Both the position numbers and the translations under genes were made by a program. A DNA stretch of 64,000 nucleotides from Labilibaculum filiforme (GTDB taxonomy: Bacteria; Bacteroidota; Bacteroidia; Bacteroidales; Marinifilaceae), in assembly GCF_002843315.1 (NCBI RefSeq), contig NZ_MVDD01000022.1:1-64000 (forward strand). Direction: 5' to 3'. The notes beneath the pieces are model-generated. The model was not told the origin of the DNA, did not search any database, and worked only from the letters and a program-made list of their open reading frames with translations. This document shows, one piece after another, positions 20,213 through 28,724 of this stretch. Positions within the stretch are counted from its first letter, which is position 1, and each line of letters opens with the position of its first letter.

Positions 20213-20284
20213 AGCCATTGATGAGAATTGAACTCATGACCTCTTCCTTACCAAGGAAGCGCTCTACCCCTGAGCTACAACGGC
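20213..20284 (-). tRNA. tRNA-Thr (GGT anticodon)
   Basis: The minus strand gives acceptor GCCGTTG/CAATGGC, D arm GCTCAGGGGTAGAGC, anticodon arm CTTCCTTGGTAAGGAAG with GGT, and T arm with GAGTTCAATTCTC. It is the tRNA closest to tuf, as thrT is in E. coli. Confidence 0.96.
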
Positions 20285-20299
20285 AATCACAAAAACGTG

Positions 20300-20372
20300 A
20301 GCGGGAAACGAGACTCAAACTCGCGACCCTCAGCTTGGAAGGCTGATGCTCTATCAACTGAGCTATTCCCGC
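20300..20372 (-). tRNA. tRNA-Gly (TCC anticodon)
   Basis: The minus strand gives acceptor GCGGGAA/TTCCCGC, D arm GCTCAGTTGATAGAGC, anticodon stem TCAGC/GCTGA with loop CTTCCAA (TCC), and a T arm around AGTTTGAGTCT. It is the second of the four tRNAs upstream of tuf. Confidence 0.96.
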
Positions 20373-20407
20373 AAAAAGAAACACTACTGTCTCTTTTGTT
20401 TATTTTG

Positions 20408-20489
20408 TGGGGAGAGCAGGATTCGAACCTACGAAGACGAAGTCAGCAGAGTTACAGTCTGCCCCAGTTGGCCACTTTGGTATCTCCCC
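20408..20489 (-). tRNA. tRNA-Tyr (GTA anticodon)
   Basis: An 82-nt class II tRNA with a long variable arm. Acceptor GGGGAGA/TCTCCCC, anticodon arm GCAGACTGTAACTCTGC (GTA), variable arm TGACTTCGTCTTC and T arm AGGTTCGAATCCT are visible on the minus strand. The long variable arm agrees with bacterial tRNA-Tyr. Confidence 0.97.
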
Positions 20490-20510
20490 CAAAAAAAATA
20501 TAAATTACCG

Positions 20511-20584
20511 AGCCGATAGAGGGATTCGAACCCACGACCTGCTGATTACAAATCAGCTGCTCTGACCAACTGAGCTATATCGGC
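20511..20584 (-). tRNA. tRNA-Thr (TGT anticodon)
   Basis: The minus strand gives acceptor GCCGATA/TATCGGC, D arm GCTCAGTTGGTCAGAGC, anticodon arm CTGATTTGTAATCAG (TGT) and T arm GTGGGTTCGAATCCC. It is the first gene of the tRNA-tuf transcript, about 50 nt from the predicted promoter. Confidence 0.97.
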
Positions 20585-20635
20585 AACTTACAAACCATCT
20601 ATTTAACAGGCATACTTTTCCCTGAAAATGGTTTG

Positions 20636-20667
20636 CAAATGTAAATATATTTTAAATTTATCACAAG
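20636..20667 (-). promoter_or_regulatory. Promoter of the tRNA-tuf-secE block
   Basis: On the minus strand CTTG (20667-20664) is followed after 20 bp by TACATTTG (20643-20636), matching the Bacteroidota -33 element at three of four positions and the TAnnTTTG element fully. It lies just upstream of the first tRNA-Thr. Confidence 0.6.
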
Positions 20668-20688
20668 CTAATCGAACATTTTTTACGA

Positions 20689-20985
20689 TTATTTTGTGCG
20701 AAGTTTTTCTTTATGCTTTACAAGCTGACGACGAAGTGCTTCAATCACCATATCTGTAGACTCTTCGAAGCTTTGACTTTGCTTTTTGGCAAATAAATCG
20801 GCACCTTTTAAATCTAAAATGATTTCCACTAATTTGTTTCCTGCAGAGGTTGATTTTTCTAAACGCAGAAAAACCTCCACTCCAATAACATCATCTTCAA
20901 GTTTCAGCAATTTATTCACTTTACTCTGAATAAAAGTTTCAAGCTTACTGTCAGCAACAAAACCAATTGATTGAATATTCACCAT
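20689..20985 (-). CDS. hpf: Ribosome hibernation-promoting factor, short form (HPF/RaiA)
   Basis: A 98-residue HPF/YfiA-fold protein that binds the decoding centre of idle 30S subunits in stationary phase. The pattern begins MVNIQSIGFVADSKLETFIQ with a helix KVNKLLKLEDDVIGVEVFLR, then EIILDLKGADLFAKKQSQSF and a final basic helix (DMVIEALRRQLVKHKEKLRT). It lacks the C-terminal dimerisation domain of long HPF, so it is a short form. It lies 19 bp downstream of xer, in a translation-linked group. Confidence 0.92.
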   Translation of the reverse strand: MVNIQSIGFVADSKLETFIQSKVNKLLKLEDDVIGVEVFLRLEKSTSAGNKLVEIILDLKGADLFAKKQSQSFEESTDMVIEALRRQLVKHKEKLRTK

Positions 20986-21004
20986 ACACTTACCTCCACA
21001 TTTT

Positions 21005-21883
21005 TTATGCTCTTGGATGAGCTTGTTTATATACTTTATTTAAACGCTCGAATGTTGTATGAGTGTAAATTTGCGTTGCAGAAAGATTGGAATGTCCAAG
21101 TAGTTCTTTAACCGCATTCAATTCAGCTCCGTTATTTAACAAATGTGTAGCGAACGTATGTCGCAACACATGAGGACTTCGCTTGGCAAGTGTTGTAATC
21201 TTCGACAAATGCTTTGTCACAATTCGATACAACAACTTTTCGTATACAGGCACCCCCTTTTTAGTTACAAAAAGAAAATCACCCCCATCATCAAAAGTCA
21301 TTTTTTTCACTTCAAGATATTCATCAAGAAGTTTTTCCAGACTTTTGCTTACCGGAATGATCCTTTCCTTATTTCGTTTACCTAAGACCTTCACTAAAGA
21401 GGTTTTTTGATCAAAACTAGTCATTTTAAGATTCATCAATTCCGACAATCGCATGCCAGTTTGATAAAACATTTCAACAACTAATCTATCTCTAACCCCT
21501 TCAAATCCTTCACCAAAATCAACTTCCCGCAACAACTGCATTGCATGTTCAGCAACAAATCCGGGAATTTTTTTCCCTTGTCGTGGACCAACCACCCTAT
21601 CCATAGGATTGGTTTCAATAACAGTCTCCCGCAAAAGGAATTTGAAAAAGGATTTCAAAGAAGACAACTTTCTATTTACAGTTCGTGAAGAATTACCTTC
21701 ATTCATTAAAAAAACGATCCATTTCCGCACATCCTTAAAACTCACATCTTGTATTTCTCCAAACTCATTTTTTGATGCAAAATCAAAGAATTGAGTTAGA
21801 TCGCAATCGTAAGATAGAATTGTATGTACCGAATATCGTTTTTCGAATTGTAAATAAGACAGAAAAGATTCCTTATAACTCAT
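21005..21883 (-). CDS. Tyrosine recombinase XerC/XerD family
   Basis: A site-specific tyrosine recombinase, probably a chromosome-dimer resolution enzyme acting at dif. The start at 21883 (MSYKESFLSYLQFEKRYSVH) fits the family better than the ATG seven codons upstream, giving 292 residues. The N-terminal SAM-like domain (about 1-90) is followed by the catalytic domain with QTGMRLSEL (Arg), LGKRNKERIIP (Lys), PHVLRHTFATHLLNNG (His-x-x-Arg), LGHSNLSATQIYTHTT (His and nucleophile Tyr). All catalytic residues are present. XerC versus XerD cannot be decided here. The position between rpsU and hpf is recurrent in Bacteroidota. Confidence 0.92.
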   Translation of the reverse strand: MSYKESFLSYLQFEKRYSVHTILSYDCDLTQFFDFASKNEFGEIQDVSFKDVRKWIVFLMNEGNSSRTVNRKLSSLKSFFKFLLRETVIETNPMDRVVGPRQGKKIPGFVAEHAMQLLREVDFGEGFEGVRDRLVVEMFYQTGMRLSELMNLKMTSFDQKTSLVKVLGKRNKERIIPVSKSLEKLLDEYLEVKKMTFDDGGDFLFVTKKGVPVYEKLLYRIVTKHLSKITTLAKRSPHVLRHTFATHLLNNGAELNAVKELLGHSNLSATQIYTHTTFERLNKVYKQAHPRA

Positions 21884-21954
21884 ACATCCAGGATATTTAT
21901 CCAACAGGATAATCCAAGATACAAAAAATTAAGATATCAAGGAATTAAAAGAAA

Positions 21955-22146
21955 TTAATCTTCGTTCTGTTGCATGTTCTGAACATAGATAGCGTGTAGC
22001 TTTTCTACTCTTTTCTTCACAGATGGTTTTGTATAAACCTGTCTTCCTCTTAGCTCTTTGATTACTCCAGTCTTTTCGAATTTTCTTTTGAATTTTTTCA
22101 AGGCTCTTTCAATATTTTCGCCTTCTTTCATAGGAATAATAATCAT
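21955..22146 (-). CDS. rpsU: Ribosomal protein bS21
   Basis: A 63-residue bS21, a 30S protein near the anti-Shine-Dalgarno end of 16S rRNA. The start at 22146 (MIIIPMKEGENIERALKKFK) is chosen because it is preceded by a Shine-Dalgarno sequence and matches the family; an ATG 20 codons upstream is in frame but unlikely. The basic helices RKFEKTGVIKELRGRQVYTK and KKRVEKLHAIYVQNMQQ follow. It heads the minus-strand rpsU-xer-hpf group and has a near-perfect promoter. Confidence 0.95.
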   Translation of the reverse strand: MIIIPMKEGENIERALKKFKRKFEKTGVIKELRGRQVYTKPSVKKRVEKLHAIYVQNMQQNED

Positions 22147-22152
22147 AATTTT

Positions 22153-22159
22153 CTCCTTT
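22153..22159 (-). promoter_or_regulatory. Shine-Dalgarno sequence of rpsU
   Basis: AAAGGAG on the minus strand, six bases before the ATG. Most starts in this window lack such a sequence, as expected for Bacteroidota. In Flavobacterium johnsoniae bS21 helps hide the anti-SD, and rpsU mRNA uses a strong SD for autoregulation; the same is inferred here. Confidence 0.75.
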
Positions 22160-22185
22160 AAATATTTGTTTTTCTTATTGAGCCG

Positions 22186-22217
22186 CAAATTTATTAATTC
22201 ATTCACTATAATTCAAA
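22186..22217 (-). promoter_or_regulatory. Promoter of rpsU
   Basis: TTTG (22217-22214), 20-bp spacer, TAAATTTG (22193-22186) on the minus strand: a complete match to the Bacteroidota promoter consensus, giving a leader of about 35 nt. Confidence 0.75.
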
Positions 22218-22327
22218 TATATTTGAAGAAAAGTATACAATATTACTTCAAATAAAGAAATTACAGATCAAAGCGGAAGCACAAAGATAGTAAATAACCA
22301 ATGCATCCTTCACTTACAGCAAAATTT

Positions 22328-23431
22328 CTATTTTAATTCCAAATAAGGAACTAATTTTAAAAATAGTGAATCAGCCACTAATTTATGACTTCGTAACTGT
22401 TTGAGAGAAGTAAAATTGCCATTTCTATCCCGATAACGGACAATATCTTTTGCCATTCGGGCATTGATATAAGGATGTTTTTTCAAGCGTGATTCTTCGA
22501 TCGAATTAATCTCTATTTTTCTAACAGAAAGTGAATCGACACGAATTAGAGTGGCTATTCGAGTATATTTGTCTCTTGAAAGGCCATAAACCTCCTGTAA
22601 TTGAGCTTTAACAACAAATCCCCCTAACATATCGCGATACTTCACAATTCGAGTCGAAAGCACGCTTCCAATTCCTGGCAACTGCTTTAATTGATTTGTA
22701 TCCGCACTATTTAGCCAAAGAAGTTCATTTTGCCTTGGAATTTCATGATCGACTTTAGCTACGATATTCACGTAAGGAATAAGTTCGGCAATTTTTACGC
22801 TATCAAAACCATAAATTTTCTTTAAATCAACAGCATGCTTAAAACTTCCACCAGCATTAAGATACTTTTTAATACGAACACTTATACTGCTATTAACTCC
22901 TAAACGCTCCCAATCTTTCAAACTTATTAAATTAGGATCGAAAGGAAAAAGCGAATAACTTTTCGTTTTGCTCACCCTATTTTCATTATTACCCTTATCA
23001 TCGGCAACAATATGAATATACAGGTTCCAACGCTCTAAATCCGAAGTCTCAATACCATAAATTTTAAGTAGATCGGTTTTCTTTTTAAATAAGCCACCTT
23101 TATTCCTAAACTTAATAAGGTTACTTATTTGAAAACTTGTGAAGCCAAGACCTATTAGCTCCTCTTTACCCACAGTATTAGGATCAAAATAACTTAAGGT
23201 TGTGAAAGCTATTTTCGCTTCTTTATTATTCTTTCGATTTTCGATAACAGAGATGACACTATCGATTTGAAACTGTCTTTTTTGATCCAGACTATCTTCA
23301 ACGCCTTCCCTTGTCGTAAAAGCAACAGGCAAAAAATACAATACTAACAAAATAAAGACCAATACTAATAAGCCATTTTTCTCAGAAGATGAATAAGAAA
23401 AATATTCTCTTAAAGTGTGTTTAAAATTCAT
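22328..23431 (-). CDS. Membrane-anchored helix-hairpin-helix (ComEA-like) protein
   Basis: A 367-residue protein with one N-terminal membrane helix (GLLVLVFILLVLYFLPVAF, about residues 19-38) and at least four helix-hairpin-helix units of the ComEA/T2SS-K type. They are seen as FDPNTVGKEELIGLGFTSFQ, FDPNLISLKDWERLGVNSSI, LNSADTNQLKQLPGIGSVLS (followed by TRIVKYRDMLGGF) and INSIEESRLKKHPYINARMA. Such units bind DNA non-specifically, and ComEA proteins take part in DNA uptake; Bacteroidota carry many membrane-anchored versions of unknown role. It lies between the NSS transporter gene and rpsU, with no functional link visible. Confidence 0.85.
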   Translation of the reverse strand: MNFKHTLREYFSYSSSEKNGLLVLVFILLVLYFLPVAFTTREGVEDSLDQKRQFQIDSVISVIENRKNNKEAKIAFTTLSYFDPNTVGKEELIGLGFTSFQISNLIKFRNKGGLFKKKTDLLKIYGIETSDLERWNLYIHIVADDKGNNENRVSKTKSYSLFPFDPNLISLKDWERLGVNSSISVRIKKYLNAGGSFKHAVDLKKIYGFDSVKIAELIPYVNIVAKVDHEIPRQNELLWLNSADTNQLKQLPGIGSVLSTRIVKYRDMLGGFVVKAQLQEVYGLSRDKYTRIATLIRVDSLSVRKIEINSIEESRLKKHPYINARMAKDIVRYRDRNGNFTSLKQLRSHKLVADSLFLKLVPYLELK

Positions 23432-23495
23432 TTATATTGAAATATGCAAATGATCAACTACGTTAACGTTTAACAATTTCAATAAATTATGACAA

Positions 23496-24863
23496 TTATC
23501 CAAAATTAAATACACCTAATCCATGTAAGAAAACAATTGCGATGGCACCAGGAGCTATAAACTTCACTAAAAAAATAAATACGCTAAGTAACCAACTAAC
23601 CACACTTGCCCCCTTAGCCAGCTCCTCCTCCATTTTCTTTCGCCCTAAAAACCACCCTACAAACAGGGAGATAAATAAGCCACCTAAAGGAAGCAGTATA
23701 TTGGCAGATATCCAATCCAGCAAATCGAAGAAGTTCAATCCAAACAAAGTGTACTCCTTTAACACTCCCATAGACAAGGAGCAAAATATTCCAATGATAG
23801 AGATCATTACTGTTGCCAAAATAGTAGAAAAATTTCGTTTCAAATTAAGCTCTTCCCGAAAATAAGCTACTACTACCTCCAATATAGATATTGAAGAGGT
23901 TAAAGCTGCAACCGTTAAGAGTAAAAAGAATAATATAGAAAAGAAAAAGCCACCGGGCATTTGTTGAAAAACGTTTGGTAATGTTATAAAAACCAATCCA
24001 GGACCACTACTTGGTTCAATTCCGAATGCAAATACTGCTGGGAAAATAGCTATTCCTGCCAATAAAGCAATTACTGTATCGGCAATTGTAACCTGAAGCG
24101 CTGTTACTGAAATATTATTTTTTTCATCGATATATGAACCGTAAGTCACCAATGTTCCCATTCCCAAACTAAGAGAAAAAAATGCGTGTCCTAATGCACT
24201 CAATATCCCATCAGCAGTTAGCTTCGAGAAATCTGGATTAAATAGAAACTTCAAGCCTTCCGAAGCCCCATCAAGAGTAACCGATCGAAGGCAAAGAACT
24301 ATAATAATTACGACGAGTAAGGGCATTAAAAACTTCGCGTATTTCTCGATACCATCTTTAACACCTATAATAACAATTGCCATGGTCATCAGCATAAACA
24401 AAAGCTGATAAAGAACAGGACTTACAGGACTCTCAATAAAATTAACGAACATGGCTTCCATTTCATTCGGACTCCTCGTTGCAAAATTATCTGTCACTGC
24501 TTTCACTACATAGTCGATACTCCAACCTGCAACCACCCCATAAAAAGCCAAAATCATAACTGCGGCTGCAACACCAAGCATACCAACAAATTTCCAAGGA
24601 GAGCCTGGAGCGAGATTTTTGAATGCTCCAAAAACGTTACTCCTCGACTTTCGTCCAATAGACAACTCGGAAAGCATTACAGGCAATCCAATAAGTGCAA
24701 TAAATCCAAGGTACACAAATAAAAATGCCGCTCCCCCATATACACCTGTGATATAGGGAAACTTCCAAATGTTACCCAAACCAACAGCAGAACCTGCTGC
24801 TGCCGCAATTACACCAAATTTACTTGAAAACACATCGCGGGCAGAGAGCTTATTTTTATTCAT
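23496..24863 (-). CDS. Sodium-dependent transporter, NSS (SNF) family
   Basis: A 455-residue inner-membrane protein with a LeuT-type fold and about 11-12 helices. The N-terminal signature GSAVGLGNIWKFPYITGVYG (residues about 20-40) forms the Na+ and substrate site, and the segment SLSLGMGTLVTYGSYIDEKN near residue 230 is typical of bacterial NSS proteins. It probably imports amino acids with sodium. The substrate cannot be assigned. It is transcribed alone or with the HhH gene 64 bp downstream. Confidence 0.92.
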   Translation of the reverse strand: MNKNKLSARDVFSSKFGVIAAAAGSAVGLGNIWKFPYITGVYGGAAFLFVYLGFIALIGLPVMLSELSIGRKSRSNVFGAFKNLAPGSPWKFVGMLGVAAAVMILAFYGVVAGWSIDYVVKAVTDNFATRSPNEMEAMFVNFIESPVSPVLYQLLFMLMTMAIVIIGVKDGIEKYAKFLMPLLVVIIIVLCLRSVTLDGASEGLKFLFNPDFSKLTADGILSALGHAFFSLSLGMGTLVTYGSYIDEKNNISVTALQVTIADTVIALLAGIAIFPAVFAFGIEPSSGPGLVFITLPNVFQQMPGGFFFSILFFLLLTVAALTSSISILEVVVAYFREELNLKRNFSTILATVMISIIGIFCSLSMGVLKEYTLFGLNFFDLLDWISANILLPLGGLFISLFVGWFLGRKKMEEELAKGASVVSWLLSVFIFLVKFIAPGAIAIVFLHGLGVFNFG

Positions 24864-24961
24864 TGATTTATTTTAATTGCTGGATTAATTCGAGGAGTTC
24901 CAAATTTGCTAAAATTAACTTCAAATTCAAAACCTCTATATTGATTAAGAAATCATTAAAT

Positions 24962-24987
24962 AAAAAAACCCGGAAAAATCCGGGTTT
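24962..24987 (-). terminator. Terminator of fba
   Basis: AAACCCGGA (24966-24974) pairs with TCCGGGTTT (24979-24987) around a 4-nt loop; on the minus strand it continues into TTTTTTTA. It lies 30 bp past the aldolase stop. Confidence 0.9.
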
Positions 24988-25016
24988 CATCTATTATATT
25001 TTGAAGGCAGGAAATA

Positions 25017-26093
25017 TTAGTTACGTCCAACTCCATTTAAATCGTTAAAAGCCTTTACCAAGCGATCTTTCATAGAAACCTCAGCTGCGCGTAACCATAC
25101 ACGTGGATCGTAAAATTTCTTATTTGGTTTATCCTCCCCGTCAGGGTTTCCAATTTGACCTTGAAGGTAGTCATGATTTTTAGCTTCGAAAGTACGAATA
25201 CCATCCCAACATGCCCACTGAGTATCTGTATCGATATTCATTTTAACTACTCCATAAGAGATTGCTTCACGAATTTCTTCAACGCTTGAACCCGATCCAC
25301 CATGAAAAACAAAATCAACTGTATTTTTTGCAACCCCATATTTCTCGGAAATAAAAGATTGTGAATTCAATAATATTTTTGGAGTTAAAACAACGTTACC
25401 TGGCTTATATACACCATGTACGTTACCAAAAGAGGCCGCAATTGTAAAGCGAGAAGAAACTTTCAATAAAGATTCGTAAGCTAATGCAACATCTGCAGGT
25501 TGTGTATATAGTAATGAGTTGTCCATATCTGAATTATCAACACCATCTTCTTCACCACCAGTGCAACCTAATTCAATTTCAATAGTCATTCCCATTTTAT
25601 TCATACGCTCTAAATATTTAGCACAAGTACTAATATTTTCCTCTAAAGGCTCTTCGGATAAATCCAACATGTGAGAGCTAAATAATGGCTTTCCTGTTTG
25701 CGCGAAAAACTCTTCCCCTGCATCCAATAAACCGTCAATCCAAGGTAGTAATTTTTTAGCTGCGTGATCGGTATGTAAGATCACCGGAATACCGTAATGT
25801 TCAGCAACTGCGTGTACATATTTAGCACCAGCAACTCCACCAATAACAGCAGCACCTTGTCCTTCTGCAGCAATTCCTTTTCCAGCGAAAAATGAAGCCC
25901 CACCATTAGAGAACTGAATAATAATTGGTGAATTAACTTCACGTGCTGCTTCAAGAGCTGCATTGATTGAGTTAGTACCAACAACATTTACAGCAGGAAT
26001 AGCAAATCCTTCTTGTTTAGCAACTTGAAATAATTTTTGAACGTCGTCACCAGTTACCACACCTGGCTTAACTACATCTAATACTCGTTTCAT
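25017..26093 (-). CDS. fba: Class II fructose-bisphosphate aldolase
   Basis: A 358-residue zinc-dependent aldolase of the E. coli FbaA type that interconverts fructose 1,6-bisphosphate with glyceraldehyde 3-phosphate and dihydroxyacetone phosphate. Key pieces are AIPAVNVVGTNSINAALEAA, the zinc-binding HTDHAAKKLLPW, the ELGCTGGEEDGVDNSDMDNS loop, FGNVHGVYKPGNV and DFVFHGGSGSSVEEIREAIS. The C-terminal KKFYDPRVWLRAAEVSM is class IIA-specific. It is monocistronic with its own terminator and acts with GapA in glycolysis. Confidence 0.97.
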   Translation of the reverse strand: MKRVLDVVKPGVVTGDDVQKLFQVAKQEGFAIPAVNVVGTNSINAALEAAREVNSPIIIQFSNGGASFFAGKGIAAEGQGAAVIGGVAGAKYVHAVAEHYGIPVILHTDHAAKKLLPWIDGLLDAGEEFFAQTGKPLFSSHMLDLSEEPLEENISTCAKYLERMNKMGMTIEIELGCTGGEEDGVDNSDMDNSLLYTQPADVALAYESLLKVSSRFTIAASFGNVHGVYKPGNVVLTPKILLNSQSFISEKYGVAKNTVDFVFHGGSGSSVEEIREAISYGVVKMNIDTDTQWACWDGIRTFEAKNHDYLQGQIGNPDGEDKPNKKFYDPRVWLRAAEVSMKDRLVKAFNDLNGVGRN

Positions 26094-26221
26094 AATAATA
26101 TATTTTTATCGGATAGTTCTAAAAAAAATCGGCTGGAAAGTCAATTTGACCACGAAGTTAAAAAGAAATTCTAGATTTTGCACTGTTTTGGATATAAGAA
26201 AATTACGCAAACGAATGCGAT

Positions 26222-28615
26222 TTAGAAAGGATATCCAATTCCAATATTAAAGGTTAATTGACTTAATTTAAACGGACGATGAGCAATAATCCATCTATCA
26301 CTAGAGCTTAGAGCAGGATCGCGTAATTTAAGACCTAGATCGATACGGAAAAGAATAAAGTTTAGATCGACACGAGTACCAAAACCTGTTCCTAAAGCAA
26401 TTTCTTTATAAAATCTATCAAATTCAAAATCAGCTCCAACACGATCATCCTTCTTCGAAATTGCCCAGATATTACCTGCATCTACAAATAATGCTCCCTC
26501 TAAGGCCCAAAATAGTTTAAACCGATATTCTAAATTAGCTTCAAATTTTAAATCTGCCGAATTATTTGGATAAATCGCCGCATCATCAGAATAATAAGAA
26601 CCTGGACCTAAGGATCTTACTTGCCAAGCTCGAATCCCATTCGCTCCTCCTGAAAAATAACTTTTTTCGAACGGCAAAACTTCTAAGTTTCCGTAAGGTA
26701 AGCCTGCCCCTAAGAAAACCCGATAAACCATCGTATTTGCTTTATTGATATGATGATTAAAACGATATTCTATATCGCTTTTTAAATATTGAGCAAATCG
26801 AATTCCAATAAAATCATAATACTTACCTTCTACACTACCAGAATCGTCATAATCTATCTTTTCAGAGCTTCCAATCAACTGACTGATAGCTTTAAGGCTA
26901 TTTCCAGCCGATTCAATATTAAATCGCAGATAGTTATAGTTCCCTGGTCTATTAATATTCTGATCATTATAGGTCAACGAATATCTACTAGTAGATATTA
27001 CGTGATCGGTAAATGAATTTTTAATGTATAAATTATCTATTGACTCCAAAAAATCATCACTCAAATTTTTAACATCAACAAAATTTAACTCTACTAAGTT
27101 TAGAGTATGCTGTAAAAATTTCGATGATTTCCACACATAACCAAAACTGGCATCAGCAATGGTACGAGTATAATCTGGACGTTCTTGATAATTATAGGAC
27201 AGCGAAAAAACTGTTTTAGGATTGAAAGATTTTCGAAATTTCTCGGCATTAAGCAAAGGCAATAAAAATTTAGGAATACTTAATTTCGATTCAATTCCAT
27301 ATTCCGACGAACTAAAATCGGTTTGTTGACTCGACTTTAAGGTCTCCTTTGCTGTAGAAAATTGCAGATCGAAAATTTCTGCACCACCAAATAAATTTTT
27401 GTGTTGATAATTTAAGTTTCCGGCAAAACCTATATTTCCTGATGAATTAGTACCCTCTAATTCAACAGAATAAGACTGTTGCTCATGAGGTGTTAGCTGG
27501 ATAATACAATTTAGACTTCCAAACTCATCCTCATCGAAACCAGCAAGTTCTTCAAATTTCACATTTAGAAACTTAAACTGTCCTAAAGATTGCAATCTAC
27601 TATAAGTTTGCTCTACTGATTTTAAATTATAAAGTTCTCCTTGCCGTATTAATATAGATGATAAAATTACGTCGGGCTTCACTTTAATTTTTTCTCTATA
27701 AATAAATTCAACTCCTTCATATTGAATAGTATCCAGAGCCTTAAAATACTTTTTATCATTCAACATGATTAACTTAGGATCGTACTCTGTAAATATTGAA
27801 ACTTGATTAATTCGATATTTTTTAATGATATTGCTTTCATCGGGGGTTTTAAGTCCTACAAAAACATCCATTTTATGATCTTTGTTAGTACTATCCATTA
27901 CAAAATGAACATACTCCCTTGAAAAATTAAAATAACCTTGGTTCTTTAATAATTTCGAAATTCGAACCCTCTCCTTAGTTAAGACATCAGCATCCACTTT
28001 TTCGCCTAACTGAACATCCGAATTGATTTTATCCGCTATAACATAATGACGAACCAAACTTGAATCGGACATTTCCCCCTTTTCTTGAAAAGGAGAAAGA
28101 AAGTTGTACGGAAGCTCATTAATTTCGCGATACACATTTTGATAACGATAAGGTTCTTTGGAGTTTACAAAGTAATATACCTTTGCTTTTTTTCTTTTAA
28201 AACTTACCGAATCGCGAACTTCCGCATTAAAGTAACCTTTCTTCTGCAGGTAAATCTCTAATTGCTGTAAAGAGCGTTTGGTTTGAAAATCCTCATAAAT
28301 AACAGGCTCCTCACCAATTCTTCTAAGCCATTTATTAAAGCCTTTTTCTTTATCCTTTCCAGATAAATCATATAAACCCAAGTGAAACTTCCAGAAACCC
28401 AATATTTTTAAATTTGAAGTCTGTTTCACATTACGTTTCAATTCATTTGTTGCAATAGATTTATCGTCTGAATCAACAATAACCTTACTTAATAGATATT
28501 CTCCTTCTCCAACATATTTTGTAGTAGAACAAGCTCCCAGAATGAAAACCATGCTTACTAAAAAAAATAAAATAGGGAAATTATAACTACTTTTGTATTT
28601 CTCGTGAGATTTCAA
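26222..28615 (-). CDS. tamL: TamL-like lipidated BamA/TamA-family outer-membrane protein
   Basis: A 797-residue Omp85-type protein. I place the start at a TTG (28613-28615, MKSHEKYKSS) because it yields a signal peptide ending in ILGAC, a lipoprotein box; the longer in-frame start at 28735 would overlap the divergent methylase gene and lacks a signal peptide. After the lipidated Cys come POTRA-like units (for example RSLQQLEIYLQKKGYFNAEV, RVRISKLLKNQGYFNFS and the KSVEQTYSRLQSLGQFKFLN segment) and a C-terminal 16-strand-type barrel with GGANGIRAWQVRSLGPGSYY and ALFVDAGNIW. The lipidated TamA variant is known as TamL in Bacteroidota and is thought to work with TamB in envelope assembly; no tamB is adjacent here. 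The start choice is the uncertain point. Confidence 0.82.
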   Translation of the reverse strand: MKSHEKYKSSYNFPILFFLVSMVFILGACSTTKYVGEGEYLLSKVIVDSDDKSIATNELKRNVKQTSNLKILGFWKFHLGLYDLSGKDKEKGFNKWLRRIGEEPVIYEDFQTKRSLQQLEIYLQKKGYFNAEVRDSVSFKRKKAKVYYFVNSKEPYRYQNVYREINELPYNFLSPFQEKGEMSDSSLVRHYVIADKINSDVQLGEKVDADVLTKERVRISKLLKNQGYFNFSREYVHFVMDSTNKDHKMDVFVGLKTPDESNIIKKYRINQVSIFTEYDPKLIMLNDKKYFKALDTIQYEGVEFIYREKIKVKPDVILSSILIRQGELYNLKSVEQTYSRLQSLGQFKFLNVKFEELAGFDEDEFGSLNCIIQLTPHEQQSYSVELEGTNSSGNIGFAGNLNYQHKNLFGGAEIFDLQFSTAKETLKSSQQTDFSSSEYGIESKLSIPKFLLPLLNAEKFRKSFNPKTVFSLSYNYQERPDYTRTIADASFGYVWKSSKFLQHTLNLVELNFVDVKNLSDDFLESIDNLYIKNSFTDHVISTSRYSLTYNDQNINRPGNYNYLRFNIESAGNSLKAISQLIGSSEKIDYDDSGSVEGKYYDFIGIRFAQYLKSDIEYRFNHHINKANTMVYRVFLGAGLPYGNLEVLPFEKSYFSGGANGIRAWQVRSLGPGSYYSDDAAIYPNNSADLKFEANLEYRFKLFWALEGALFVDAGNIWAISKKDDRVGADFEFDRFYKEIALGTGFGTRVDLNFILFRIDLGLKLRDPALSSSDRWIIAHRPFKLSQLTFNIGIGYPF

Positions 28616-28724
28616 GTATAATAAAAGTATTATTCGGTTTAAAATTACGACAAAGATACTTAACTTCAATGATATATTCTTGGCTTTAACGGCCTTAAAA
28701 TGATAATTTTTCAAAATAAAAACC

